Assembly (NCBI RefSeq): GCF_937910895.1 | Contig: NZ_CALEMI010000157.1 | Span: 1-64,000, forward strand | DNA length: 64,000 bases | Direction of reading: 5' to 3' | Origin: an uncultured Dokdonia sp. | GTDB lineage: Bacteria > Bacteroidota > Bacteroidia > Flavobacteriales > Flavobacteriaceae | Shown here: one piece after another, positions 34,852-44,140 of the stretch | How the letters are laid out: each line of letters opens with the position of its first letter | Numbering within the stretch: position 1 is the first letter of the stretch | The notes under the pieces: model-generated | The model's database searches: none | The model's input: only the letters and a program-made list of their open reading frames with translations | What the model was told of the DNA's origin: nothing | Position numbers and translations under genes: made by a program

Positions 34852-36603
34852 ATGGCGCATTACGAAGCACCTATACGAAGACCACTAGTTACCGGAGATA
34901 AGACCTATCACGATGTAACCCTAGACGTTGCAGCTCCTGTAGAGGGACGTGCTAATAAATCTTGGTGGATTGTCTTTTCTATTGCATTGGCTGCATTTCT
35001 GTGGGGAATAGGCTGTATTATTTATACCATTTCAAATGGTATTGGTAGTTGGGGTCTTAATAAAACTGTAGGATGGGCTTGGGATATTACCAACTTTGTA
35101 TGGTGGGTAGGTATTGGTCACGCAGGGACACTAATTTCGGCGGTATTATTACTTTTCCGTCAGAAATGGCGTATGGCTATTAACCGTTCTGCGGAGGCAA
35201 TGACCATTTTTTCTGTAGTACAAGCAGGATTATTCCCAATCATTCACATGGGACGTCCTTGGTTAGCATACTGGGTATTACCTATACCTAACCAATTTGG
35301 TTCTCTATGGGTTAACTTTAACTCACCGCTTCTTTGGGATGTATTTGCAATATCAACATATCTGTCGGTTTCTTTAGTATTCTGGTGGACGGGATTACTT
35401 CCTGATTTTGCGATGATACGTGATCGTGCGGTAAAGCCTTTCCAAAAGAAAATATATAGTTTATTATCTTTCGGTTGGTCAGGACGCGCAAAAGATTGGC
35501 AACGATTTGAAGAGGTTTCATTGGTTCTTGCAGGTCTTGCAACACCATTGGTACTTTCTGTACACACCATTGTATCCTTTGACTTTGCTACATCGGTAAT
35601 TCCTGGATGGCATACTACTATTTTCCCTCCTTACTTTGTGGCAGGTGCGGTATTCTCAGGATTTGCGATGGTAAATACATTACTTATTGTAATGCGTAAA
35701 GTATCAAATTTAGAAAACTACATTACACTACAGCATATAGAATTGATGAACATAGTCATTATGATTACTGGTTCTATCGTAGGTGTGGCTTATATTACAG
35801 AGTTGTTTATGTCTTGGTATTCAGGCGTAGAGTACGAGCAGTATGCATTTTTAAATCGTGCGACAGGACCTTATGCTTGGGCATATTGGGCGATGATGAC
35901 GTGTAATGTGTTCTCCCCACAGTTTATGTGGTTCCCTAAGCTAAGAAGAAGTATTATGTTCTCTTTTGTGATATCTATTGTAGTAAACATAGGAATGTGG
36001 TTTGAGCGTTTTGTAATTATTGTAACTTCATTACATCGTGATTACCTTCCATCTTCTTGGACAATGTTCTCTCCTACATTTGTGGATATAGGGATCTTTA
36101 TAGGAACGATAGGTTTCTTCTTTGTATTATTTTTACTATATGCACGTACATTCCCGGTGATTGCACAAGCAGAAGTAAAAACAATTATGAAATCTTCTGG
36201 AGAGCGTTATAAGAAATTAAGAGAGTCTGGACAATCATTAGTAGGTACAGGAGCAGATCCGCGTACATCTGGTGGTCCAGTTAAAATAAATTTAGGTGAG
36301 CCTGTTGTCATAAAGGCAGTTCCAGTAGTAGAAACTACTCCTGCAGGAACTGTTGAGGATCTTGTAGGATCATTAGGAGTTTTTGATCCAAATACACAAA
36401 CAGCAGATGATCTTAAAAAGATCAATGGTATCGGTCCAAAAATGGAAGAAAAGCTCAATGAGCTTGGAATATTCACTTTTGCTCAAGTAGCAAGAATGAC
36501 GCAGAGAGATTATGACCTTTTAGATAGTATTACAGGTTCTTTCCCAGGACGTGCAGAGCGCGATGATTGGGCAGGACAGGCAGCAAAACTTAACAACAAC
36601 TAG
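34852..36603 (+). CDS. actC: Alternative complex III ActC (NrfD-like) with C-terminal HhH domain
   Basis: 583 residues. The first 440 or so are an NrfD-like quinol-binding membrane protein with ten helices (WWIVFSIALAAFLWGIGC to GIFIGTIGFFFVLFLLYA). Family members normally end soon after. Here about 140 more residues follow: a flexible Gly/Pro/Val linker, then a helix-hairpin-helix-like domain, LKKINGIGPKMEEKLNELGIFTFAQVARM (around 524). Such domains also end some NuoE-type and ribosomal fusions. Function of the tail is unknown. ActC should take electrons from menaquinol. The next gene starts one base after the stop. Confidence 0.93.
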   Translation: MAHYEAPIRRPLVTGDKTYHDVTLDVAAPVEGRANKSWWIVFSIALAAFLWGIGCIIYTISNGIGSWGLNKTVGWAWDITNFVWWVGIGHAGTLISAVLLLFRQKWRMAINRSAEAMTIFSVVQAGLFPIIHMGRPWLAYWVLPIPNQFGSLWVNFNSPLLWDVFAISTYLSVSLVFWWTGLLPDFAMIRDRAVKPFQKKIYSLLSFGWSGRAKDWQRFEEVSLVLAGLATPLVLSVHTIVSFDFATSVIPGWHTTIFPPYFVAGAVFSGFAMVNTLLIVMRKVSNLENYITLQHIELMNIVIMITGSIVGVAYITELFMSWYSGVEYEQYAFLNRATGPYAWAYWAMMTCNVFSPQFMWFPKLRRSIMFSFVISIVVNIGMWFERFVIIVTSLHRDYLPSSWTMFSPTFVDIGIFIGTIGFFFVLFLLYARTFPVIAQAEVKTIMKSSGERYKKLRESGQSLVGTGADPRTSGGPVKINLGEPVVIKAVPVVETTPAGTVEDLVGSLGVFDPNTQTADDLKKINGIGPKMEEKLNELGIFTFAQVARMTQRDYDLLDSITGSFPGRAERDDWAGQAAKLNNN

Positions 36604-36604
36604 T

Positions 36605-37141
36605 ATGAGTACGGGATCACACGTTATACACGCACTTTATACAGATGACGACGTTTTAATGAACGCCGTTAAGGAGACAAGAAAAAAACACTTACATATT
36701 AATGAAGTGTACACTCCGTTTCCTGTGCATGGACTTGATAAAGCAATGGGATTAGCTCCTACAAGATTAGCAATTACGGCATTTATGTATGGTTGTGTTG
36801 GTCTTACAGTAGCTATAGTAATGATGAATTTTATTATGATTGAAGATTGGCCTCAAGATATTGGAGGTAAGCCAAGCTTTAGTTATATTGAGAATATGCC
36901 AGCATTTGTTCCAATCATGTTTGAGCTTACCGTATTTTTTGCGGCGCATTTAATGGTTATTACTTTTTACATGCGTAGTAGGCTCTGGCCATTTAAGAAA
37001 GCTGAAAACCCTGATGTTCGTACAACAGATGATCATTTTCTTATGGAAATAGATGCCTCAGGACACGATCTTCAAGAACTTGCAAATTTTTTAGTAGGGA
37101 CTGGAGCGACAGAAATTAATTTAGTAGCAAACGAAGAATAA
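36605..37141 (+). CDS. actD: Alternative complex III ActD (DUF3341)
   Basis: 178 residues from the ATG at 36605, one base after the actC stop. A longer frame from 36551 lies inside actC and is rejected. The protein has an N-terminal soluble part with HVIHALYTDDDVLMNAVKETRK and two helices (AITAFMYGCVGLTVAIVMMNF and FVPIMFELTVFFAAHLMVI), the DUF3341 layout. It is a peripheral membrane subunit of the complex and follows actC in all known act operons. Confidence 0.93.
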   Translation: MSTGSHVIHALYTDDDVLMNAVKETRKKHLHINEVYTPFPVHGLDKAMGLAPTRLAITAFMYGCVGLTVAIVMMNFIMIEDWPQDIGGKPSFSYIENMPAFVPIMFELTVFFAAHLMVITFYMRSRLWPFKKAENPDVRTTDDHFLMEIDASGHDLQELANFLVGTGATEINLVANEE

Positions 37142-37150
37142 GGATACGCA

Positions 37151-37852
37151 ATGAAGAATATATTCAAAATAGCTATCGTACTTATTGCCATGATAAGTTT
37201 AGGTTCTTGTAAGAAAGATAGTAAACGTAACTATCAATACATGCCTAATATGTATGAATCGGTAGGATATGAAACGTATGGTAATTACGAGGTATTTGAA
37301 ACAGTAACTGGAGGTTCATCTGCGATGAAACCAGCAACTGGATCAATAGCACGTGGTTGGATGCCTTATGAGATAGAAAATACAAATGAAGGGAAAGCTT
37401 TCGCGAAAGCAAACCTTAAAAATAAACTTCCTTTTACAGAAGAAACAGAAGCAAAAGGCAAAGAACTTTATGAGATTTATTGTGGTATTTGTCACGGGAA
37501 AAAAGGCGACGGTAACGGTAAACTTGTAGAGCGTGAAAAAATATTAGGTGTACCAGCCTATAATGATGCAGGAAGAGCAATAACTGAAGGAAGCGTTTAT
37601 CACGTTATGTACTACGGTATTAATTCTATGGGATCTTATGCTTCTCAAATGACAGAAGAAGAACTGTGGATGGTAGATCATTACGTAATGCTGTTAAAAG
37701 CTCAACTAGATGGCGAAGAACCACCTGCTTATGATGTGGTTGAAATTGTAGTAGAAGTAGAAGAAGCACATAAAGAAGGTGATCATAGTAAAGAAGAGCA
37801 AGGAGCTGGTGAAGATCACAACGTCGAAGAAAATCACGGCGCAGAGCACTAA
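37151..37852 (+). CDS. actE: Alternative complex III ActE, mono-heme cytochrome c lipoprotein
   Basis: 233 residues. The signal peptide ends in a lipobox (MISLGSC), so the protein should be a lipoprotein. One heme motif, CGICH, followed by GKKGDGNGK, and a later Met ligand candidate in SMGSYASQM. The last 40 residues are rich in Glu and His (EEAHKEGDHSKEEQ...GAEH). GKAFAKANL is encoded by a palindromic repeat copy, core 37398-37409. It carries electrons within the complex. Confidence 0.93.
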   Translation: MKNIFKIAIVLIAMISLGSCKKDSKRNYQYMPNMYESVGYETYGNYEVFETVTGGSSAMKPATGSIARGWMPYEIENTNEGKAFAKANLKNKLPFTEETEAKGKELYEIYCGICHGKKGDGNGKLVEREKILGVPAYNDAGRAITEGSVYHVMYYGINSMGSYASQMTEEELWMVDHYVMLLKAQLDGEEPPAYDVVEIVVEVEEAHKEGDHSKEEQGAGEDHNVEENHGAEH

Positions 37853-37885
37853 ACAAACTAACTGAAAAAGCGATACTAAAAAGAT

Positions 37886-39253
37886 ATGTATACATTATCT
37901 AAAAACTTACGACTCACGGCTTTTATTTTTATGGCTGTTGGTGCAATATTGTTTACAGTAGACTATTTTAATTTACCAAAAACAACAGCCGATGTTGAAG
38001 CGCTAGAAGCAGCTCACGGCGGAGGGCACGGAGAAGCAACTACTGGAAGTCATGAATTAGTGACTTCTCATGATGCAACGAATGCTCATGAATCAGATCA
38101 CGGAGAAGCTGGAGGTCACGAAATGTCTCAAGAAGAACATCTTGAACATACACTAGTTCAATACCAAAATAAACCTTGGTCTGCTATTTATATTGCAGCG
38201 TTCTTCTTCTTTATGATAGCACTTGCATGTTTGGCATTTTATGCGATACAATATGCCTCACAAGCAGGGTGGTCACCTTTGGTACTCCGAGTTATGGAAG
38301 GTATTACAGGATATTTACTTCTTGGAAGTATTATTATGTTTGTATTGTTAGCGTTCTCAGGATTTCATATAAATCACTTATTTCACTGGATGGATCCAGA
38401 ATTAGTGAAAGTAGGAGGTGATCATTATGATAAACTCATTGCAGGGAAATCAGGATATTTGAACGTTCCTTTCTTCTTAGGAAGAGCAGCATTCTTTATC
38501 TTAGGATGGAATATTTATAGATACTTTGCTTTAAAGTTTAGTAAAAATCAAGACGAAGCAACTGATAATAAATGGCATAAGAAATCATTTAAAGCAGCTG
38601 CAGGATTTTTAGTATTCTTTATTTACACAGAATCTATTATGTCTTGGGACTGGATTATGTCATTAGACCCACATTGGTTTAGTACATTATTTGGATGGTA
38701 TGTATTTGCAGGAATGATGGTATGTGCAATCACAACGATCGCTCTAGTTACTATATACCTTAAGTCTATTGGATATTTGGAAAAAGTGAATGACAGTCAT
38801 ATTCATGATTTGGCTAAGTTTATGTTCGCATTTAGTATTTTCTGGACATATCTTTGGTTCTCACAATTCATGCTTATATGGTATTCAAACATTCCAGAAG
38901 AAGTCACCTATTTCATTACAAGAATAGAGGATTATAACTTACCATTCTTTGCCATGGTTGCTATGAACTTTGTTTTCCCATTATTATTATTAATGAATAG
39001 CGATTACAAGCGTATTAACTGGTTTGTAGTAATGGCAGGTATTGTTATTTTACTTGGTCATTACGTAGATATATTCAACATGGTTATGCCAGCTACCGTA
39101 GGAAAGTCTTGGTCATTTGGTTTTGTTGAAATAGGAGCATTATTATTCTTCCTTGGACTGTTTATATTTATAGTATTTACATCACTTACAAAACGTCCAT
39201 TAGAACCTAAGCGTAATCCGCTTATTGAAGAAAGTAAACATTTTCACTATTAG
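37886..39253 (+). CDS. actF: Alternative complex III ActF (quinol:cytochrome c oxidoreductase membrane subunit)
   Basis: 455 residues, ten helices, homologous to the C half of ActC/NrfD-like proteins without a soluble domain. Helices begin with LTAFIFMAVGAILFTVDYF. A loop of about 55 residues (37-92) after the first helix is unusually rich in His, Gly and Glu (AAHGGGHGEATTGSHE...GGHEMSQEEHLEHT) and faces the same side as the His-rich tail of ActE. The rest matches ActF well. Last act gene before coxB. Confidence 0.92.
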   Translation: MYTLSKNLRLTAFIFMAVGAILFTVDYFNLPKTTADVEALEAAHGGGHGEATTGSHELVTSHDATNAHESDHGEAGGHEMSQEEHLEHTLVQYQNKPWSAIYIAAFFFFMIALACLAFYAIQYASQAGWSPLVLRVMEGITGYLLLGSIIMFVLLAFSGFHINHLFHWMDPELVKVGGDHYDKLIAGKSGYLNVPFFLGRAAFFILGWNIYRYFALKFSKNQDEATDNKWHKKSFKAAAGFLVFFIYTESIMSWDWIMSLDPHWFSTLFGWYVFAGMMVCAITTIALVTIYLKSIGYLEKVNDSHIHDLAKFMFAFSIFWTYLWFSQFMLIWYSNIPEEVTYFITRIEDYNLPFFAMVAMNFVFPLLLLMNSDYKRINWFVVMAGIVILLGHYVDIFNMVMPATVGKSWSFGFVEIGALLFFLGLFIFIVFTSLTKRPLEPKRNPLIEESKHFHY

Positions 39254-39280
39254 GAATTAGATAAAAGAAGTTAGAAAGCA

Positions 39281-40351
39281 ATGACAGGTTTATTAGCACT
39301 CATCGTAGTAATTCTATTTGTAGTTACAATTTGGCAAATGTCAAAGATCTTTAAGTTGTCCCAACTTAAGGGAAATAGTGAAAACGGACAAATAGCAAAT
39401 GATAAGGACAATCGTATCAACGGTAAGTTGATGATTATGTTCCTCATATTCTTATATTTTATAACTATCTATTGTTTCTGGAATTATAGTAAGTATTACT
39501 TGCCTGAGGCATCTTCAGAACATGGATCTAGTTATGACACACTAATGTTTATATCTCTTGCGCTTATTATGTTAGTGCAAGTCATTACACAAGCATTACT
39601 CCATTACTTTGCTTATAAGTATCAAGGAAAGAAAGGAAATCGTGCATTATTCTATGCAGACAATGATAAGTTAGAATTTATTTGGACTATTATTCCAGTA
39701 ATCGTTCTTGCAGGTCTTATTATTTACGGTCTATTCACGTGGTCTGACATCATGAACTTTGAAGAAGAGGAAGATGCTATTGTTATTGAGCTGTACGCAA
39801 AACGATTTGCATGGGAAGCTCGTTATGCTGGAGCAGACAATACATTAGGGAATGCTAATGTACGTTTCATCGAAGGAGCAAATACTGTAGGGGTTGATTT
39901 AAGCGATCAAGATGCTATGGATGATGTAATCACTTCAGAATTACACTTACCAGTAGGACGTCAAGTGATCTTTAAATTAAGATCGCAAGATGTATTGCAC
40001 TCTGCGTATATGCCTCACTTCCGTGCACAAATGAATGTGGTACCAGGAATGATCACACAATTTTCTTTTACCCCTTCTAAAACTACTGCAGAAATCCGCG
40101 AAACGGAATATATGAAAGACAAAATGCAGGTAATTAAGGAGATAAGAAGAGAAAAAAATAAAGAATCTATTGATGCTGGTAACGGTCCAATAGATGAATA
40201 TGACGAATTCGATTATTACTTGCTATGTAATAAGATTTGTGGCGCCTCACACTATAATATGCAAATGAAAATTGTTGTAGAAACCCAAGAAGAGTATGAT
40301 GCTTGGATGGCTCAACAAGAAACATTTGGAAAGAAAATAGCAGGCAAATAA
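39281..40351 (+). CDS. coxB: Cytochrome c oxidase subunit II (CuA)
   Basis: 356 residues. An N-terminal helix, then two more around LIMFLIFLYFITIYCFW and ALIMLVQVITQALL, then the cupredoxin domain. The CuA ligands are seen as Cys316, Cys320, His324 and Met327 in CNKICGASHYNM, with the first His in VLHSAYMPHFR. An EVRY-like acidic patch for cytochrome docking is not obvious. It receives electrons from complex III and passes them to CoxA. Cotranscribed with act genes, typical of an ACIII-oxidase supercomplex. Confidence 0.95.
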   Translation: MTGLLALIVVILFVVTIWQMSKIFKLSQLKGNSENGQIANDKDNRINGKLMIMFLIFLYFITIYCFWNYSKYYLPEASSEHGSSYDTLMFISLALIMLVQVITQALLHYFAYKYQGKKGNRALFYADNDKLEFIWTIIPVIVLAGLIIYGLFTWSDIMNFEEEEDAIVIELYAKRFAWEARYAGADNTLGNANVRFIEGANTVGVDLSDQDAMDDVITSELHLPVGRQVIFKLRSQDVLHSAYMPHFRAQMNVVPGMITQFSFTPSKTTAEIRETEYMKDKMQVIKEIRREKNKESIDAGNGPIDEYDEFDYYLLCNKICGASHYNMQMKIVVETQEEYDAWMAQQETFGKKIAGK

Positions 40352-40389
40352 AAAAAAGAAAAAGAAAAATTAACTAAAGTATTAAGATT

Positions 40390-42216
40390 ATGTCAGCACA
40401 AGTAGCAGGGTTAGATCACGCACATGACGATCATGGACATCATCACCATAAAGAAACATTTGTAACAAAGTACATCTTTAGTACAGATCATAAAATGATC
40501 TCAAAACAGTACTTAATTACTGGTTTGATTATGGGTATTATTGGAATAGCAATGTCATTGTTATTCCGTTTACAATTAGCTTGGCCAGATCATCAATTTA
40601 CAATTTATGAAGTATTATTAGGAGATTGGGGAAAAGATGGAGTAATGGATCCCAACATATATCTTGCTCTTATTACCATACACGGTACCATCATGGTATT
40701 TTTTGTACTAACAGCAGGTTTGAGTGGTACATTTAGTAACTTATTGATTCCATTACAGATTGGAGCTAGAGACATGGCATCTGGATTTTTAAATATGGTG
40801 TCTTTCTGGTTATTCTTCGTTTCTTCTGTAATTATGGTACTCTCTTTATTTGTAGAGTCTGGACCAGCAGCAGCAGGATGGACGATTTATCCTCCATTAA
40901 GTGCGCTTCCTAACAGCATTGCTGCATCAGGGATGGGAATGACACTTTGGTTAGTGTCTATGGCCATTTTTATTGCATCATCACTTTTAGGATCACTTAA
41001 CTATGTAGTTACTGTATTGAACTTACGTACTAAAGGAATGACCATGACACGTCTTCCTCTTACTATATGGGCATTTTTTGTAACAGCTATTATTGGTATT
41101 GTTTCTTTCCCAGTACTACTGTCTGCAGCATTAATGTTGATCATGGATAGAAGTTTTGGAACGTCGTTCTTCCTTTCAGATATTTATATAGGAGGAGAAG
41201 TATTACATAATTCTGGAGGATCTCCCGTTTTATTTGAACACCTTTTCTGGTTCCTAGGACACCCTGAAGTATATATCGTACTATTACCAGCTTTAGGAAT
41301 CACATCAGAGATTATAGCGACAAATTCCCGTAAACCTATCTTTGGATATCGAGCGATGGTTGCTTCCATTTTAGCGATTGCTTTCTTATCCACGATTGTA
41401 TGGGGTCACCACATGTTTATCTCTGGAATGAATCCATTTTTAGGATCTGTATTTACATTCACAACCCTATTGATTGCAATTCCTTCGGCAGTAAAAGCAT
41501 TTAATTACATAACAACACTCTGGAAAGGAAACCTTCAGTTTAATCCCGGAATGCTATTCTCTATCGGATTAGTATCTACTTTTATCTCTGGAGGATTAAC
41601 AGGAATTATACTTGGAGACAGTACACTAGATATTAACGTACACGATACCTACTTTGTAGTAGCGCACTTCCACTTAGTAATGGGTATCTCTGCACTCTAT
41701 GGATTATTTGCAGGGGTTTATCATTGGTTCCCTAAAATGTTTGAAGGAAGAATGATGAATAAAAACTTAGGATATGTTCACTTCTGGGTAACGGTAATTG
41801 GAGCATACGGAATTTTCTTCCCAATGCACTTTATCGGTATGGCGGGTCTTCCAAGACGTTACTATACAAATACAGCTTTCCCTTATTTTGATGATCTTAC
41901 AGATGTAAATGTGGCAATTACCATATTTGCGTTTATCACTGGGGCAGCACAATTAGTGTTCTTGTATAACTTCATTCACTCTATGTTTTACGGAAAAATG
42001 GGACCTAAAAATCCTTGGAAATCCAATACATTAGAATGGACTGCAGAAGTAAAGCATATTCACGGAAACTGGGATGGTCCTATTCCAGAAGTACACAGAT
42101 GGTCGTATGACTACAGTAAATTGAACAAGGATGAATCTGATTATGTGATTCCTGGTCAGGATTATGTACCTCAGCATTTACCACTTCAAGAAAATGAAGA
42201 GGAAATGCATCACTAA
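40390..42216 (+). CDS. coxA: Cytochrome c oxidase subunit I
   Basis: 608 residues, twelve or more helices. The heme-copper center motifs are present: GHPEVYIVLLPALG with the His-Tyr pair of the type A oxidases, HHMF (VWGHHMFISGM) for CuB, and HDTYFVVAHFHLVMG for the hemes. The N-terminus has DHAHDDHGHHHH (residues 9-20), a His-rich tail. It reduces oxygen to water and pumps protons. Last gene of the respiratory operon, with a perfect terminator 25 bases later. No coxC lies in the window. Confidence 0.95.
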   Translation: MSAQVAGLDHAHDDHGHHHHKETFVTKYIFSTDHKMISKQYLITGLIMGIIGIAMSLLFRLQLAWPDHQFTIYEVLLGDWGKDGVMDPNIYLALITIHGTIMVFFVLTAGLSGTFSNLLIPLQIGARDMASGFLNMVSFWLFFVSSVIMVLSLFVESGPAAAGWTIYPPLSALPNSIAASGMGMTLWLVSMAIFIASSLLGSLNYVVTVLNLRTKGMTMTRLPLTIWAFFVTAIIGIVSFPVLLSAALMLIMDRSFGTSFFLSDIYIGGEVLHNSGGSPVLFEHLFWFLGHPEVYIVLLPALGITSEIIATNSRKPIFGYRAMVASILAIAFLSTIVWGHHMFISGMNPFLGSVFTFTTLLIAIPSAVKAFNYITTLWKGNLQFNPGMLFSIGLVSTFISGGLTGIILGDSTLDINVHDTYFVVAHFHLVMGISALYGLFAGVYHWFPKMFEGRMMNKNLGYVHFWVTVIGAYGIFFPMHFIGMAGLPRRYYTNTAFPYFDDLTDVNVAITIFAFITGAAQLVFLYNFIHSMFYGKMGPKNPWKSNTLEWTAEVKHIHGNWDGPIPEVHRWSYDYSKLNKDESDYVIPGQDYVPQHLPLQENEEEMHH

Positions 42217-42240
42217 ATAGTGAGTTAATAGATATTTTTA

Positions 42241-42268
42241 AAACCCATTCTCATCAGAATGGGTTTTT
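42241..42268 (+). terminator. Terminator of the act-cox operon
   Basis: AAACCCATTCT (42241-42251) pairs with AGAATGGGTTT (42256-42266) around CATC, followed by T residues: an 11-base perfect stem. Confidence 0.9.
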
Positions 42269-42384
42269 GTCTTTTAATAAACCTCAAGCAATTAGTGATA
42301 TAAATGTAAAATAAGAAAAGACTTTTGTTAATTTATTTTATTTGAGTATATTTAAATTACTGCTAATCAAATATTTAATCATAT

Positions 42385-42876
42385 ATGAAAAATTTTATGA
42401 TTCTTTCTGTCTTTATTGTTGCATTTTTAAGCTGCGACAAAGATGACAGTCAACTAAAAGTAGATTCTTCAAATCTTAAATTAGAAACCATAACATCAGT
42501 TAAAATTGGAAATGACATTGATAATAATGTAACTCTTGATTATTCTAATAGTGACATTTTAAGCACTTTCGCTATTTTTTCAATAAAAAATAAATTAGAC
42601 TTACAGCCTCAATCTATGGAGGTAATAGATGTTGACTCACAAAAATATTTACGTATTTATAGTAAAGATGAGAAAGTGTCAACCATTGCGCTTATCAAAG
42701 ATGAAAATGGACACTATAGAACAGGTGAAACCATCTGTACGTCTTCTCAGTGTTCTTCTTCGGGAGGATGTCTTCCTAACGGACAGTATTGTACTAAATG
42801 TATTCCAAATCCAAATTCGCCATTAAAAGGAGATTGTACTAGAACGACTTCGTCTGGAGGTGAGCCAAACACTTAA
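42385..42876 (+). CDS. Small Cys-rich lipoprotein of unknown function
   Basis: 163 residues. A signal peptide ends in LSC at residues 16-18, so it should be a lipoprotein. The middle has no known domain. The C-terminal part has six cysteines between 118 and 151 (TICTSSQCSSSGGC...YCTKC...GDC), perhaps three disulfides or a metal site, and ends in a Ser/Gly/Thr tail. It is bracketed by two similar terminators (42241-42268 and 42896-42925), and base composition is more A/T-rich than its neighbours. It could be a recent insertion. I do not recognise the family. Confidence 0.75.
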   Translation: MKNFMILSVFIVAFLSCDKDDSQLKVDSSNLKLETITSVKIGNDIDNNVTLDYSNSDILSTFAIFSIKNKLDLQPQSMEVIDVDSQKYLRIYSKDEKVSTIALIKDENGHYRTGETICTSSQCSSSGGCLPNGQYCTKCIPNPNSPLKGDCTRTTSSGGEPNT

Positions 42877-42895
42877 AAAACAAAAACTAACAAAA

Positions 42896-42925
42896 AAAAC
42901 CATTCTCAACAGGATGGGTTTTTTG
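42896..42925 (+). terminator. Terminator after the Cys-rich lipoprotein
   Basis: AACCATTCT, loop CAAC, AGGATGGGTTTTTT. It closely resembles the act-cox terminator (ATTCTCATCAGAATGGGTTTTT) but has mismatches, so the two may be a duplicated pair. Confidence 0.8.
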
Positions 42926-42964
42926 TTTTTAACTGTTATCAAAGCAAAGTTGTGGGATACTTTT

Positions 42965-42984
42965 TATGCTTTCGCGAAAGCGTA
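42965..42984. repeat. Palindromic repeat, upstream of ruvB
   Basis: TATGCTTTCGCGAAAGCGTA; core 42969-42980. It ends 13 bases before the -7 box of ruvB and covers the region where the -33 box would lie. The ATG inside it begins a false longer ruvB frame. Confidence 0.9.
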
Positions 42985-42997
42985 CTCTCACAATCCT

Positions 42998-43005
42998 TAT
43001 ATTTG
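42998..43005 (+). promoter_or_regulatory. Probable -7 box of ruvB
   Basis: TATATTTG matches TAnnTTTG; the RuvB ATG is 27 bases downstream. The -33 region is taken up by the palindromic repeat. Confidence 0.5.
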
Positions 43006-43031
43006 TGTACTACGTATTATTGAATCGTGCT

Positions 43032-44054
43032 ATGAATGAAAACTTAGATCCAACTAGCGATAAATTCTCCCATGAAGACATGGATGTAGAACGTGCATTG
43101 CGTCCGCTATCCTTTGATGATTTTGCAGGTCAGGATCAGGTGTTAGAAAACCTTAAAATTTTTGTACAAGCTGCAAATTTAAGAGGAGAAGCCTTGGATC
43201 ATACCCTTTTTCACGGTCCTCCAGGTTTAGGGAAGACGACATTAGCAAATATTCTTGCAAATGAGTTAGATGTTAATATTAAAATCACATCAGGTCCTGT
43301 ACTAGACAAACCAGGTGATTTAGCAGGATTGTTGACCAATCTCGATGAAAGAGATGTCTTGTTTATCGATGAGATTCATCGTTTAAGTCCTATTGTCGAA
43401 GAGTATTTATACTCCGCGATGGAAGACTATCGCATCGATATTATGATTGAAACAGGACCCAATGCACGTTCTGTACAAATTGATTTAAGCCCGTTTACAT
43501 TAGTGGGGGCAACTACGCGTTCAGGTTTACTAACAGCTCCTATGCGAGCTCGTTTTGGAATCTCTTCACGATTACAATATTACACCACAGAATTACTTAC
43601 CACTATTGTACAGCGTAGTTCTCAAATTCTAGGCGTTCCTATATCTATGGAAGCTGCCATAGAGATTGCAGGTAGAAGTAGAGGAACCCCTCGTATAGCA
43701 AATGCACTGTTACGTCGTGTACGTGATTTTGCTCAAATAAAAGGGAACGGAAGTATTGATATAGCCATTGCAAAGTATAGTCTGGAAGCACTAAACGTAG
43801 ATGCACACGGACTGGATGAAATGGACAATAAAATCCTAGCCACGATCATTGATAAATTTAAAGGAGGTCCTGTAGGTATTACTACATTAGCAACTGCGGT
43901 TTCAGAAAGTGCAGAAACTATAGAAGAAGTATATGAACCTTTCCTAATACAGCAAGGATTTATTATGCGTACTCCTAGAGGGAGAGAAGTGACAGAAGAA
44001 GCCTATCGTCATTTAGGAAGAACAAAAGGGCCTGTTCAAGGAGGCTTGTTTTAA
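43032..44054 (+). CDS. ruvB: Holliday junction helicase motor subunit RuvB
   Basis: 340 residues, the normal RuvB length. ATP-binding motifs are [15 protein letters not shown] (Walker A), [11 protein letters not shown] (Walker B) and [18 protein letters not shown] (sensor and arginine finger region). The C-terminus has the winged-helix with [22 protein letters not shown]. With RuvA it moves Holliday junctions. An in-frame ATG at 42966 lies inside the palindrome and upstream of the promoter box, so I use ATG 43032. ruvA is 11 kb downstream, as in many Flavobacteria. Confidence 0.97.
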   Translation: MNENLDPTSDKFSHEDMDVERALRPLSFDDFAGQDQVLENLKIFVQAANLRGEALDHTLFHGPPGLGKTTLANILANELDVNIKITSGPVLDKPGDLAGLLTNLDERDVLFIDEIHRLSPIVEEYLYSAMEDYRIDIMIETGPNARSVQIDLSPFTLVGATTRSGLLTAPMRARFGISSRLQYYTTELLTTIVQRSSQILGVPISMEAAIEIAGRSRGTPRIANALLRRVRDFAQIKGNGSIDIAIAKYSLEALNVDAHGLDEMDNKILATIIDKFKGGPVGITTLATAVSESAETIEEVYEPFLIQQGFIMRTPRGREVTEEAYRHLGRTKGPVQGGLF

Positions 44055-44060
44055 ACAGGA

Positions 44061-44078
44061 TGTGGTTACAAAACCACA
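44061..44078. other. Short hairpin after ruvB
   Basis: TGTGGTT (44061-44067) pairs with AACCACA (44072-44078) around ACAA, seven bases after the ruvB stop. There is no strong T tail, so termination is uncertain. Confidence 0.35.
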
Positions 44079-44140
44079 ACAGTATTTTATAAAAATTCTT
44101 CAGTACGCACGATAACTAAAAAGATAATAACAACCACATT

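Noticed and set aside
36551-36604. ActD start inside actC
   Set aside because: It would overlap by 53 bases; ATG 36605 directly after the stop gives the normal ActD N-terminus.
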